This document shows, in pieces, positions 1-9,516 of a stretch of DNA of 64,000 nucleotides. Position 1 is the first letter of the stretch. Every line of letters begins with the position of its first letter. The position numbers were made by a program, and so were the translations under genes. The notes beneath the pieces are model-generated. The model saw nothing but the letters and a program-made list of their open reading frames with translations. It did no database searches and was not told the DNA's origin. The stretch is taken from contig CBDFMU010000007.1 in assembly GCA_965249785.1 (NCBI GenBank), positions 1 to 64,000 of the forward strand. The letters run 5' to 3'. Source of the stretch: M3007 sp965249785. GTDB taxonomy: Bacteria > Bacteroidota > Bacteroidia > Chitinophagales > Saprospiraceae.

Positions 1-1
1 T

Positions 2-94
2 ACTGCTACATTTGATTTGGCTATTGGAAAATCTTATAATGATCGTTGGTTTGAAGTAAATCTATTAGCGGCTAATAGCGTGAAGACGCCTTAA
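2..94 (+). CDS. 3' end of a gene cut by the window edge
   Basis: An open frame enters at the window edge and ends with TAA at 92-94. It encodes about 30 residues ending in NLLAANSVKTP. It stops at a strong hairpin shared with the convergent gene to its right, which supports a real gene end. Nothing in these residues identifies the family. Confidence 0.5.
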   Translation, partial: TATFDLAIGKSYNDRWFEVNLLAANSVKTP

Positions 95-139
95 AAGAAC
101 AGAAGCCACTCCGGTAATCCGAAGTGGCTCTGTTCTTTT
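93..139. terminator. Bidirectional intrinsic terminator between convergent genes
   Basis: The arms AAAAGAACAG + AGCCACT and AGTGGCT + CTGTTCTTTT pair over 17 bp with one bulged A and a 12-nt loop. A and T tracts flank both sides, so the hairpin can end transcription from the partial plus-strand gene and from the minus-strand T9SS gene. Confidence 0.75.
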
Positions 140-153
140 GTACTCCTGCGACT

Positions 154-1281
154 TTACAGCCGAAGAAGTCGGTAACTACTCGTTTCTCTTCCTGTATTGA
201 TGCGGAGCCAGTAAGCACCCGCTGCAATACCGGACATATCTACGGTAGTAGTGTTGTTTTCTGTGGTCTGGGTGAGTATCAGCCGTCCTGTTGAGTCGAA
301 AAGTTCTATTGCTCGCTTGGTTTCTGGTTCGTTGGTATTCCAGGTTAATTTTACGAGACCAGCGGTGGGATTGGGGAAAATAGATAGACTAGTCGAGGAA
401 TTGAAATTAACTATGTCTATATTAGAATAATCTGCGCTGCCATCTTTATCCAGCATACGCAGCCGATAAAAATTCTGAACGACCAAAGGCTGGTCATCAT
501 TGAAATAATACTCTGCACGCTCTCCCTGGAGACTTTTAGATGCTGCCGAACCGATTGTTTTCCAGGAAAAACCGTCCGGGCTTCTTTCGATTTCAAAATG
601 AGAGAAACGGGTTTCATTGGCAGTTAACCAGTGGAGGCGCACAAACTTATCGTCTAGTTTTTCTGCTTTAAAAGCAATAAGTTCTACTGGCAATGTAACC
701 GATGAAGTGGTAGCGACAAAACTATCGCCTCCTGCATTATTAGTGGCGGCACTACTCCCGACGGAAGCATAAAACGGTTCATTATAATTGGTAATATCGC
801 CTGGACCTAACTGCTCTACGTACCAGTATGCTTGTAGCGTATTGCCACCATTTTCTGCCGTCAGGTCATTTAGTTGGGCAATAGCACTGCCCACACCATT
901 AAAGAATTCAATATTTAGAACCGGATTATCTTGCGTACTGCCCCAAGTGACAGTCGCATTGTTGTTTACATCAATAATACCTAGAAAAATGAAGTAGTCG
1001 CGTCCATTGTTATTTAAATCGGTGATTTGTGTCCAATTGAGGTGCGGCAGACTATTCGATATAATGGTCGCAGTCGGTGTAACGGCTTGATGCGGCAGAC
1101 TGATAGTAACCGAAAAATTAGAGAATCGCACATTGGTCAGGGTCACCGATGGTTTGGCGACCACCAGTAGACCCACTGGAGTACCAGTAGTCTGAATACT
1201 GCCTTGCACTGTTGTCTGTGCGGATAAATTTTGTACAAGGAACAGGGAAAATGCGGCAAAAATGAAGGAGAACTTATGCAT
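154..1281 (-). CDS. Secreted protein with T9SS type A C-terminal sorting domain
   Basis: This 375-residue protein starts with a classical signal peptide (residues 1-22, ending SAQ). The N-terminal half is beta-rich and Asn/Thr-rich with no recognised catalytic motif. From about residue 200 it has the linker typical of Bacteroidota surface proteins ('LPVELIAFKAEKLDD', then a fibronectin-like stretch with 'FEIERSPDGFSWKTIG' and 'FYRLRMLDKDGS'). It ends in the T9SS sorting domain, with 'SIFPNPTAGLVKLTW' near residue 303 and 'GAYWLRINTG' near the end. It should therefore cross the outer membrane by type 9 secretion and be surface-anchored or released. It is the last gene of a run of four minus-strand secreted proteins. 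It may interact with the dockerin-like protein immediately upstream (18-nt gap), but that is inference. Confidence 0.85.
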   Translation of the reverse strand: MHKFSFIFAAFSLFLVQNLSAQTTVQGSIQTTGTPVGLLVVAKPSVTLTNVRFSNFSVTISLPHQAVTPTATIISNSLPHLNWTQITDLNNNGRDYFIFLGIIDVNNNATVTWGSTQDNPVLNIEFFNGVGSAIAQLNDLTAENGGNTLQAYWYVEQLGPGDITNYNEPFYASVGSSAATNNAGGDSFVATTSSVTLPVELIAFKAEKLDDKFVRLHWLTANETRFSHFEIERSPDGFSWKTIGSAASKSLQGERAEYYFNDDQPLVVQNFYRLRMLDKDGSADYSNIDIVNFNSSTSLSIFPNPTAGLVKLTWNTNEPETKRAIELFDSTGRLILTQTTENNTTTVDMSGIAAGAYWLRINTGRETSSYRLLRL

Positions 1282-1299
1282 GATAAAGATTTTTAGTTT

Positions 1300-2955
1300 T
1301 TAAAATTGTTCGGTAATAACTGTACTGGAAACACCGCCAAGTACTGTATTGAGTAAAAAGCCGGAATCATTATTGGGGCCGCTGTATCGTACTACGCCAT
1401 TCATGTTTAAGTCACAATTAGAATACTGGTTACTTAAGACGGTAGTAGAAATACCACCGAGACAAGTATTGAGCAGAGAGCCGCTGTCATTGGAAGGTCC
1501 ACTATATCGCACATTCGCATTTGCGTTGACGTTGCCGCCCCAAAGCGCATAAATATTGGTGGGGGAAGTATCTACTAGTTTCATTGGATTGGTACCATAG
1601 GCTTGGGTGGTGGCGGTGGTAAAATCATAAGCAGTCGTAGCACTTTCACTGAAATTAATGCCGCTGCCGTTTGGCGTACGCACACTGAGGTGGTTGCGAT
1701 GCCCGACACCCAGGATATAATTCTGTGTGGCATTACCCGGCATTTTTACGGGATCAATTCCATTTAATTCCACTATATCGCCATCTTTTTGTAGTAAAGC
1801 GGGCCGTGTTTGCAGATTGGTACTAGTAGAAGTGGGGTCTTTAAACCAGAGAAAAACCCAATCTACAATAGCATTATCGCCCGTAACACTTAACACCGAA
1901 GCATCAATTGTATAGCCACCAGCAGGTTGCCAGCCACTTTGTACAAATTTGCCAGTGCCGTAAGTGGTCGGCGCAGTAAGTGGAAAGGCGGCCAGGCTGC
2001 GCAAATTGTCACTCATTTTATGGGTAGTGGTACTATAAGCACCCTGCAACATAATTTTGGCACTCACTAAGACGCGATTCATAAAAAACTCATCGCCTAC
2101 CATCCAGATACCGGGCGTGAGACTAGTTCGGCTGCGGGTGTAAGGATCGCTACCAGTAGAACTACCCATATTCGTGGGCGGCAAATCCCAATCGGTACCA
2201 GTATTAAAGCGCGCTAAACCGCAATCCGTGCGCACAAAATCCGGGAGTTCATCGGTGGCCGCCCATTGTGCTGTTGCGCCCAAACTACTACCACCAGTGG
2301 TTCCTTCGGTAACTTCCCAGGCAGTATTGACGGCATTGGCAGTCAGAGCGGTGCCGCTGGAACCGTTGGCCAGGGGGGCAGCCAGGCAACGCACACCAAT
2401 GTTGTCGCTGATACCGTTTTCGCTGATCGTCAAGGGGTTATAAGTGATAGCATCGCTGCCAACTGGATAAGTGAAGGCGGTGGTGCTGAGTCCTTGTTTC
2501 ACCATTTCGCCAGTGCTACCCGTAACGACGTAAGCATTACTACTATATCCAGTAATAGATGCAGTACTACCTATAAGCAGATCATTCCCACCAAGATTGA
2601 TTCTGCTACCTGTATTAATAAAACTTAGTGCAGTGGCAATAGTACAATTATCCTGCAAGTAGACTTGCCCCGCCGTTTTATCAATTTCCAGGTTTTGTAA
2701 GGTGCTGCCGCCAGTGGTAACATTTTGATCCTGAGTGCCTTGCAGCCGTATGACGGCATTGCTACTCATGTTTAAAGTACCGGCGTTAACCCAGTTTGCA
2801 TCCTTTACCGTGATGGTTTGAGTACTATTTAAAGTAAGAGTAGCACCAGTGCCGATATACAACTGGGCTTGTAATGCATTAAAAATTGTGCAACAAAGCG
2901 CAATCTGCCAAAAGGCTCGATAAATTATTTTTTTATTCAAAAGAGGAGTGGTCAT
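1300..2955 (-). CDS. Secreted protein with two C-terminal dockerin-like repeats
   Basis: The ATG at 2955 was chosen because it opens a good signal peptide (MTTPLLNKK... ending NALQAQ); an upstream in-frame start at 3003 adds 16 residues that spoil it. The mature protein (about 520 residues) begins with a beta-helix-like region (TLTLNSTQTITVKDANWVNAG, 'NLEIDKTAGQVYL') like other Bacteroidota surface proteins. The middle holds 'DEFFMNRVLVSAKIMLQGAY'. The last 77 residues hold two near-identical repeats, each containing VRYSGPxNDSGxLLNTxLGG, the second preceded by DLNMNG. This resembles the calcium-binding loop spacing of dockerins and replaces the expected T9SS tail. No enzyme motif was seen. 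It is probably co-transcribed with the T9SS gene 18 nt downstream. Confidence 0.75.
   Translation of the reverse strand: MTTPLLNKKIIYRAFWQIALCCTIFNALQAQLYIGTGATLTLNSTQTITVKDANWVNAGTLNMSSNAVIRLQGTQDQNVTTGGSTLQNLEIDKTAGQVYLQDNCTIATALSFINTGSRINLGGNDLLIGSTASITGYSSNAYVVTGSTGEMVKQGLSTTAFTYPVGSDAITYNPLTISENGISDNIGVRCLAAPLANGSSGTALTANAVNTAWEVTEGTTGGSSLGATAQWAATDELPDFVRTDCGLARFNTGTDWDLPPTNMGSSTGSDPYTRSRTSLTPGIWMVGDEFFMNRVLVSAKIMLQGAYSTTTHKMSDNLRSLAAFPLTAPTTYGTGKFVQSGWQPAGGYTIDASVLSVTGDNAIVDWVFLWFKDPTSTSTNLQTRPALLQKDGDIVELNGIDPVKMPGNATQNYILGVGHRNHLSVRTPNGSGINFSESATTAYDFTTATTQAYGTNPMKLVDTSPTNIYALWGGNVNANANVRYSGPSNDSGSLLNTCLGGISTTVLSNQYSNCDLNMNGVVRYSGPNNDSGFLLNTVLGGVSSTVITEQF
1303..1533 (-). repeat. Two tandem dockerin-like repeats (protein and DNA level)
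   Basis: Two units of about 38 codons lie at the 3' end of the gene. The first starts GNVNANANVRYSGPS and the second CDLNMNGVVRYSGPN; both continue with NDSG, LLNT, LGG and a TV ending. The spacing of N/D/G residues resembles a degenerate EF-hand or dockerin loop. The similarity is also visible in the DNA, which points to a fairly recent duplication. Confidence 0.65.
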
Positions 2956-3058
2956 TTTCTTGCTGATGAATGGTGGACGGTTCGTCGCTGCCAAAGCCGA
3001 CATAGAGTATTGCAGTACAAAGAGTAGAGACTAGAATGTAAAACATAAAATTCTATGG

Positions 3059-5941
3059 TTATTTCTCCGTTGCGGTTGTATTCAGGTGCAAAGCCGATTT
3101 AATCAGTTCCACATCGCCTTTTAGGCTGGCATTGGCAGTTTGCAAAGCATTGATGGCTTCACTTTGATGATTGATCATCTTCACTAATTCCTGCGTAGCC
3201 GAGATGTTAAGCATAGAAAGTGCTTCATAATCTACTGTGTGAAAATCATTTACTTCGCGGCCATAGACGAAGACTTTACCTTGATCGGGCAGATTGACTT
3301 TAAAGCCCTTAACATCTGCAGCGGTGACAGATACTAGTTCCGTGCGTTCTCCGAAAATCAGTTTTACTTTATCACCGACTTTTAATGTATTGGTTAAAGT
3401 GATGTAACCATCTTTAATTTCTGCCAACTGATAAATATCCGGTACTACATCGGTCATAGTACTGACTGCTTGCGGATAGACTTTTTCTACTTGCTGGGCT
3501 ATTACTTTTTTATAAATCGTATTTCCTTTTCCAATATAATCTTTCAATTTATAATCAGTAATTTCAATACCGAGCAGCGTCTTTAAGTCGGCATAGCTAT
3601 TACTAATGCCCTGAATATTCTTGATGCGTGCGTCGGAAAAGGCGTTGAATTCGCTGGCAGCGATGCGGGCAGAAGCGTAGATGGAGTAAGTATTGGTACC
3701 GCTGTTAGTGCCAATTGAGCCACTGCTATTCAAATAGCCGTAAGTGCCGGGATTGGTGCTGGCACTGCCATTGACCACCAATTTTGCCTGCGTAGGCGAA
3801 GTACTACCAATACCCACATTGCCCGACGCAGACAGCACGGTCATGACGGGTCCGTTGTTGGGACTGTGCAGCAGGAAATTTCCGGCACCTTCACTGTTTC
3901 CGCTGCCCGTCGAAATAAGATTCCAGGTGGTACCACCCACAGTCGTGTTTTGCAAATTAAGCCAAGTGCCAGTAATAGAGGAACCTTGTACGCGCGCTAC
4001 ATTAAACTCGGTACTAGTTACCTGTAATTTAGTAGCAGGCGTAGTAGTTCCAATTCCCACATAGGTGCCACCATCATAAATTAATCCATCAGTTAAGGTA
4101 GTACCGTTCCATTTGGGAACCACATTAGTGGTGGTAGAACTTACTTGTGGATCGGACTCCGTAATGGAAAGAGTGGAGGGACTGACCCAGGAGCCGTTGC
4201 CGCTGGCATCACTTTGTAGTATATTATTAGTAATGGCCCCGTTAGTCATCTGAAAATTAGTGGTTTTAGTAGTTCCATTTACTTCCAATTCCGTAGAAGC
4301 CGACACGCCACCAATACCTACATAGCCCGTACTACGCGCAATACGCAAGGGTTGACCTAGAAAAACCCCGGCATCGGTATAACGATTAATAAAAAAATTA
4401 GAACCTGCATTAGAGCCGCTTTCAGTGCCATTGTCTTTACCAAACTGCCAGCGATTACTGGTGCTGCCCGAAGAATAAGTAGAAAAAAGTAATCCGGTTT
4501 CCGAGCCGGAGGGCGCAGCAGTTTTCACGTAAGCAGTGCTCCCACTACTTTGTACGTTGGCCGTCACGGAACTGGTGGATTGAATATCCAGTTTGCTGGA
4601 TGGTGAAGTAGTGCCAATGCCGACATTACCACTGAGCGTGGAGTATTGATTACTTCCGCTGGTTGTCCAGTTCGTGGTGGATAAAGTACTGGGGTCTACC
4701 CAAGTGCCATTTCCGCTGGCATCGCTTTGCAATAGATAATTACTAGTAGCACCACTGGTTATTTGCAAATTAGTCGTTTTAGTAGTGCCGCTTATTTCCA
4801 GTTTATTGGTGGGTGTAGAACTACCGATACCCACATTGCCGCTTTTTAACACGACCAAAGCATCGCTGGTACTAGTGGGTGCTGTACCGTTGCCAATAGA
4901 AAATAGCCTATCCGCTGTATTCCAGTCAGTCGTGCTGGCAGGAGAATAACTAGTGTTAAATTGACCGAAAACTGTTTCTCCAAAAGATAGAGCAGTGGCG
5001 AAATAGCCAAGTACTACGGAATTTTTCCCCGAAGCCACGCTAGACTCGCCACTCGCCAATGACTTCTCGCCCGTAGCGTTGGAATGATAGCCCAAAGCGA
5101 TAGCGTGACTGGCAGAAGCCACGGCAGATTCCCCCACGGCAAATGACTTCTCGCCCGTAGCGTTGGAGTGATAGCCCAAAGCGATGGCGTGGCTGGCAGA
5201 CGCGAAGGCAGATTCCCCTACGGCAACCGAGTTCTCGCCCGTAGCGTTGGAATGATAGCCCAAAGCGATGGCACGGATGGCAGAAGCGGAGGCAGCTTCC
5301 CCCACGGCAAACGATTTCTCGCCCGTAGCCTGGGACTGGTAGCCCAAAGCGATGGCATGGTCGCCACTGGCCTTTGGGCCATTACCCAAAGCGATGGAGT
5401 AATTACCAATATTGTTATCATCCCAGACTGTACCAGCGGCGTATCCCGCCCGGAAAGCCGCTTTCTTAGGATAGAAAAACATTCGTGTCCCAGTCCCACT
5501 GGAAGACAGCGAAGGTGGGCTGCCAAAAGTGCCGGTATTCAGAAAATTGCCACCGTAAACGTGGAGTAAAGCAGTAGGGTCACTAGTGCCAATGCCAACA
5601 CCGCCGCTGTTATTTTTGTAAATATCGCCCCCCAAGGTCGTCCATGGGCTGGTAATTCCGACGGTTATTTCCGTCCAGGCGGTACCGTTGTAAAACCAGA
5701 AAGTACTTGTTGTGCTGTCAAATACTAGTAAACCTGTGGCCGGGGTACTAATAGCCGTGCGTTGTATGGTGGTCAGGCGCGGCACCAGCATGCCCTGGGT
5801 GGTGGAAGTAACATCTAATGCTGCCGAAGCGTCGGGGGTAGTCGTATTGATACCCACTGATTGGGCATTAAGGGATGGAACCAATAAAAGTAGTAGAAAA
5901 AGTAGCATGCTACTGGATAAAACCGTTGTACGATTAGTCAT
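3059..5941 (-). CDS. Surface fibre with YadA-like head repeats and S74 chaperone end
   Basis: This 960-residue protein has a signal peptide (residues 1-27, ending LNAQ). The Bacteroidota fibre N-terminus follows ('SVGINTTTPDASAALDV', 'GMLVPRLTT', 'GLLVFDSTT'). Residues 195-306 are four 28-residue YadA-type head repeats (AIALGYHSNATGEKS...). Next come repeated GNVGIGTxxP stalk units. From about residue 767 comes a peptidase S74/endosialidase chaperone domain starting AFSDARIKNI. In the S74 family, the Ser of SD and the Lys five residues on perform self-cleavage after trimerisation, and both are present here. The tail has a short coiled coil (MINHQSEAINALQ). I infer a trimeric, self-processed adhesin or fibre on the cell surface. 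It lies 51 nt downstream of a paralogue with the same ends but a different middle. Confidence 0.8.
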   Translation of the reverse strand: MTNRTTVLSSSMLLFLLLLLVPSLNAQSVGINTTTPDASAALDVTSTTQGMLVPRLTTIQRTAISTPATGLLVFDSTTSTFWFYNGTAWTEITVGITSPWTTLGGDIYKNNSGGVGIGTSDPTALLHVYGGNFLNTGTFGSPPSLSSSGTGTRMFFYPKKAAFRAGYAAGTVWDDNNIGNYSIALGNGPKASGDHAIALGYQSQATGEKSFAVGEAASASAIRAIALGYHSNATGENSVAVGESAFASASHAIALGYHSNATGEKSFAVGESAVASASHAIALGYHSNATGEKSLASGESSVASGKNSVVLGYFATALSFGETVFGQFNTSYSPASTTDWNTADRLFSIGNGTAPTSTSDALVVLKSGNVGIGSSTPTNKLEISGTTKTTNLQITSGATSNYLLQSDASGNGTWVDPSTLSTTNWTTSGSNQYSTLSGNVGIGTTSPSSKLDIQSTSSVTANVQSSGSTAYVKTAAPSGSETGLLFSTYSSGSTSNRWQFGKDNGTESGSNAGSNFFINRYTDAGVFLGQPLRIARSTGYVGIGGVSASTELEVNGTTKTTNFQMTNGAITNNILQSDASGNGSWVSPSTLSITESDPQVSSTTTNVVPKWNGTTLTDGLIYDGGTYVGIGTTTPATKLQVTSTEFNVARVQGSSITGTWLNLQNTTVGGTTWNLISTGSGNSEGAGNFLLHSPNNGPVMTVLSASGNVGIGSTSPTQAKLVVNGSASTNPGTYGYLNSSGSIGTNSGTNTYSIYASARIAASEFNAFSDARIKNIQGISNSYADLKTLLGIEITDYKLKDYIGKGNTIYKKVIAQQVEKVYPQAVSTMTDVVPDIYQLAEIKDGYITLTNTLKVGDKVKLIFGERTELVSVTAADVKGFKVNLPDQGKVFVYGREVNDFHTVDYEALSMLNISATQELVKMINHQSEAINALQTANASLKGDVELIKSALHLNTTATEK
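5024..5359 (-). repeat. Four 84-bp YadA-head repeats
   Basis: Four in-frame 84-bp units encode 28-residue repeats beginning at residues 195, 223, 251 and 279 of the fibre. Units 2-4 are nearly identical in DNA (RAIALGYH or HAIALGYH, then SNATGE). Their length keeps the frame, so unit number could change by slippage or recombination without breaking the gene. Confidence 0.85.
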
Positions 5942-5992
5942 GCGCAGATTATTGTTGAGGATATAGAGATGAGGAAGGTTTTGGAGAAGTAA

Positions 5993-8900
5993 TTATTCTG
6001 CACTAGGTTTATTGATGGTGTTCAAGTGTAAAGTTGCTTTGATAAGTTCGAGGTCACTTTGCATGCTGATGTTATGCAATTGCATGGTTTGGTTATTTGC
6101 TTCCAATACCTGAATAGCTTCGCTTTGGTGATTGATCATCTTCACTAATTCCTGCGTAGCCGAAATGTTAAGCATCGAAAGGGCTTCATAGTCTACCGTG
6201 TGGAAATCACTGACTTCGCGGCCATAGACAAAGACCTGGCCTTGATCGGGTAGATTGACTTTAAAACCTTTAGCGTTTGAGGCTAAGACGGCAACCAATT
6301 CCGTACGTTCGCCGAAAATGAGTTTTACTTTATCGCCTGCCTGTAAAGTATTGTTAGTCAGTGCGATATAACCGTCTTTTATTTCTGCCAATTGATAAAT
6401 ATCCGGCACTACATCGGTGATGATACTGACGGCTTGCGGATATACTTTTTCTACTTGCTGCGCAATCACTTTTTTATAGAAATTGTTGCCTTTACTAATA
6501 CTATCTTTTAGTTTGTAATCAGTAATTTGAATACCCAGTAAAGTTTGTAAATCAGTGTGGCTATTAGAAATACCCTGAATTTTCTTAATACGGGCATCTG
6601 AAAAGGCGTTGAACTCGGTGGCGGCGATGCGGTCGGAGGCATAGATGGAGAAGTCGTTGGCACCGGCTGAATGAGAACCCGTGTTGCCACTGCCGTTCAG
6701 GTAACCGTAGCTGCCAAAGTTGTTGTTGACACTGCCGTTTACCACTAGTTTGGCCTGGGTAGGTGCAGTGGTGCCGACACCAAGATTGCCATTGATATTG
6801 ACATAATTGCTGGAAAAATCACCCCAGATGAGTGGACTACTCGTATTACTATTGTCAATATAGAGTTTGTTGCTGCCCGTTTCGTTGTATCCCGTTTCAT
6901 TACCGAGGAAAACATTATTACTTCCAGTAGCATCGTGACCTGCTGCTGTGCCTAAGGCTGTATTATTACTTCCGGTGGTATTGCCACTTAATGCATTGGC
7001 ACCTGCGGCTACATTAGAAGCTCCACTGGTATTATTAAACAAAGTGGCATAGCCCAGGCCAGTGTTGTAGTTGCCCGTATTATTGTACAAAGCATCCGCA
7101 CCAAAGGCAGAATTGATACTCCCAGTCACATTTTTAAACAGAGAGGTTCGTCCGATGGCTACATTGAGCGAACCCGTGGTATTCGCCCCCATCGCATCTT
7201 TACCGATAGCTACGTTTGCCCCACCAGAGGTGTTTACGTCCATCGCGCTGTAACCGACGGCCACATTATAATTGTCCACGAGATCGTCGGCGGCACCGGC
7301 ATTTTCGCCAATGAAGACCGAGAAACCATTGTTCTTCGTATAAATATGCCCGGCATCCAGCACGAGATACTCTGTGCCGTTCATATCGAAGCGAATTTTA
7401 TCTTCGTCAGTGGTTTTTTCGACCTGTATTTTAGTATCGGCATCGGCATCTCGTATGGAACTGGGGGCTAGTGTAGCCTGATTGACCCAGGTGCCATTGC
7501 CACTGGCATCGCTCTGTAGTACATACCCGCTGGTGGAGCCACTGGTCATCTGGAAATTAGTAGTTTTAGTAGTACCATTTACTTCCAATGCCGTAGCACC
7601 AGACGCTCCACCAATGCCTACATAGCCTGTACTGCGGGCAATACGGAAGGGTTGACTAAGAAAAGTACCCGCATCGCTATAACGATTAATAAAAAAATCG
7701 GAGCCGACATTGGAGCCACTTTCACTGCCGTTGCTTTTTCCAAACAACCACCTAGTGCTGGTGCTGCCCGACGCATAGGTGGCAAAACTCAACCCGCCCT
7801 CCGAACCAGATGGCGTGGACGTTTTCAGGTAGGCACTATTGCCGCTGCTTTGTACACTAGCAGTCAAAGAACTACTGGATTGTACATCCAGTTTATTGAT
7901 TGGCGAAGTAGTGCCAATACCAACGTTGCCACTCAAAGCAGAATACTGATTAGAACCACTGGTCGTCCAGTTGCCATTGGATAAAGTAAGCGGATTTACC
8001 CAAGTGCCTAGCCCGGTGCCGTCGCTTTGCAGTATATAGTTATTTGCAGCACCACTGGTTATTTGCAGGTTGGTGGTTTTAGTAGTACCAATTACTTCCA
8101 GTTTATTGGTGGGGGAAGTAGTGCCAATACCGATATTAGTGCCGCTATCATAGATCAATCCATCGGTTAGAGTAGTGCCGTTCCATTTAGGCACTGCATT
8201 GGTGGTCGTAGCACTTACTTGCGGGTCGGTCTCCGTGTAGGCTACGGAAAGAGAAGTTGGATTGACCCAACTGGTCATGCCGCTACCATTCGTTTGCAAA
8301 ATATAATTGGCGGTACCAGCAGTGGTTGGCAACGTATAGGCACTGTTTATATTCAGAGAACCATTGACGCGTAACAGATTGGTACTGAAATCCCCATAGA
8401 CCAGTGGACTAGTAGTGCTGGTGTTAGCAATATAGAGTTTATCATTGCCTGCTTCGTCCTGGCCCGCCCGATGGCCTAAAAATACGTTTCCGCTTCCAAG
8501 GTTATTTTTGCCTGCTTCGCCACCCACAGCAGTGTTTCTGCCCCCAACGGTATTCTCGAATAGAGCAAAATAACCCGTAGCCACATTCGCAGAACCAGTC
8601 TGGTTCCGCCCGGCGGCTCCATAACCAAGTATCGCATTATCACTACCATTTGTATTTCCAGCCAATGCTCCATTACCAACGCTTACATTTTGGTTGCCTG
8701 TGGTATTAGTAAGCATGGCCGTTGCTCCGATAGCCGTATTTTCTCCACCAGTCGTATTGTTTTTTCCGGCTCGCCAGCCAACGAATGTATTGACATTTAC
8801 ACCAGTCGCTACATCATTGAGACCGGCATCTTCTCCGATAAATACCCCATAGCCTGTCCCAGTAAATTCTAGGCGGTTGGCATTGATGTTTACGGTGCCG

Positions 8901-9328
8901 TTTACGTCAAGGAGATGAAGCGGATTAGCCGTACCGATACCCACCTTGCCGCCGTTGTCGATGCGCAGCCCTTCCTCGTCGCCGTCATTGGAGAGCCAGT
9001 GACTATTGAGTTGGAGATTGGCTGTGGCCGTATGGTTGCCGAGATTATCGGCGGAGGCCACGAGTTCTGTCCAGATGGCTCCATTGTAAAACCAGAAACT
9101 ACCCGTCGTGCTATCAAATACTAATAGACCCGTGGCTGGACTGCTCACTGCGGTGCGTTGCGCAGTCGTGAGACGCGGCACCAGCATTCCTTGCGTGGTG
9201 GAGGTAACATCGAGGGCCGCCGAGGCATCGGGCGTGGTGGTGTTCACGCCAACCGATTGAGCATGGAGACTAAATAATGGCAGGAAAAAGAATAAGGTAG
9301 CGCAGAATAAGAAGGCAGTGCGAGTCAT
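5993..9328 (-). CDS. Paralogous surface fibre with S74 chaperone end
   Basis: This 1111-residue protein has a signal peptide ending SLHAQ. Its first ~90 and last ~200 residues closely match the neighbouring fibre (SVGVNTTTPDASAALDV at the start, AFSDARIKKI from about residue 908). The middle differs. It has two head-like regions of short repeats: one near 165-310 ('GVNVNTFVGWRAGKNNTTGG', 'NTAIGATAMLTNTTGN') and one near 665-830 ('NVAIGKDAMGANTTGS'). Stalk units with 'VGIGTTSP' lie between them. The S74 Ser/Lys pair (SDARIK) is intact. The C-terminal coiled coil is slightly longer than in the paralogue. The pair arose by tandem duplication. I infer two alternative or co-assembled fibres; phage tail fibres share the S74 domain, but no other phage gene is nearby. 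Confidence 0.8.
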   Translation of the reverse strand: MTRTAFLFCATLFFFLPLFSLHAQSVGVNTTTPDASAALDVTSTTQGMLVPRLTTAQRTAVSSPATGLLVFDSTTGSFWFYNGAIWTELVASADNLGNHTATANLQLNSHWLSNDGDEEGLRIDNGGKVGIGTANPLHLLDVNGTVNINANRLEFTGTGYGVFIGEDAGLNDVATGVNVNTFVGWRAGKNNTTGGENTAIGATAMLTNTTGNQNVSVGNGALAGNTNGSDNAILGYGAAGRNQTGSANVATGYFALFENTVGGRNTAVGGEAGKNNLGSGNVFLGHRAGQDEAGNDKLYIANTSTTSPLVYGDFSTNLLRVNGSLNINSAYTLPTTAGTANYILQTNGSGMTSWVNPTSLSVAYTETDPQVSATTTNAVPKWNGTTLTDGLIYDSGTNIGIGTTSPTNKLEVIGTTKTTNLQITSGAANNYILQSDGTGLGTWVNPLTLSNGNWTTSGSNQYSALSGNVGIGTTSPINKLDVQSSSSLTASVQSSGNSAYLKTSTPSGSEGGLSFATYASGSTSTRWLFGKSNGSESGSNVGSDFFINRYSDAGTFLSQPFRIARSTGYVGIGGASGATALEVNGTTKTTNFQMTSGSTSGYVLQSDASGNGTWVNQATLAPSSIRDADADTKIQVEKTTDEDKIRFDMNGTEYLVLDAGHIYTKNNGFSVFIGENAGAADDLVDNYNVAVGYSAMDVNTSGGANVAIGKDAMGANTTGSLNVAIGRTSLFKNVTGSINSAFGADALYNNTGNYNTGLGYATLFNNTSGASNVAAGANALSGNTTGSNNTALGTAAGHDATGSNNVFLGNETGYNETGSNKLYIDNSNTSSPLIWGDFSSNYVNINGNLGVGTTAPTQAKLVVNGSVNNNFGSYGYLNGSGNTGSHSAGANDFSIYASDRIAATEFNAFSDARIKKIQGISNSHTDLQTLLGIQITDYKLKDSISKGNNFYKKVIAQQVEKVYPQAVSIITDVVPDIYQLAEIKDGYIALTNNTLQAGDKVKLIFGERTELVAVLASNAKGFKVNLPDQGQVFVYGREVSDFHTVDYEALSMLNISATQELVKMINHQSEAIQVLEANNQTMQLHNISMQSDLELIKATLHLNTINKPSAE

Positions 9329-9516
9329 GGGACGAGTAGTTATTTGCCGGAGGATATTTCCTCTTAGGATGGTGCAAATAACCGCGCACTGGCGGCGAAT
9401 GACCGCTTTTTGCTACCCTACAATTGACCTCGCACTATGATATAATATAAAATATATTTCGTAATTAATTTAACGATAAAACATTGTAAACACACTTGAT
9501 TTTACTCTCTCACTAC

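Noticed and set aside
5168..5569. Plus-strand frame over the YadA-head repeats
   Set aside because: Antisense to the repeats; its SDG-rich repetition mirrors the fibre gene and no start context or family is seen.
3059..9328. Prophage tail-fibre module
   Set aside because: S74 domains occur in phage fibres, but no capsid, terminase, integrase or lysis gene is present and both proteins have bacterial signal peptides.
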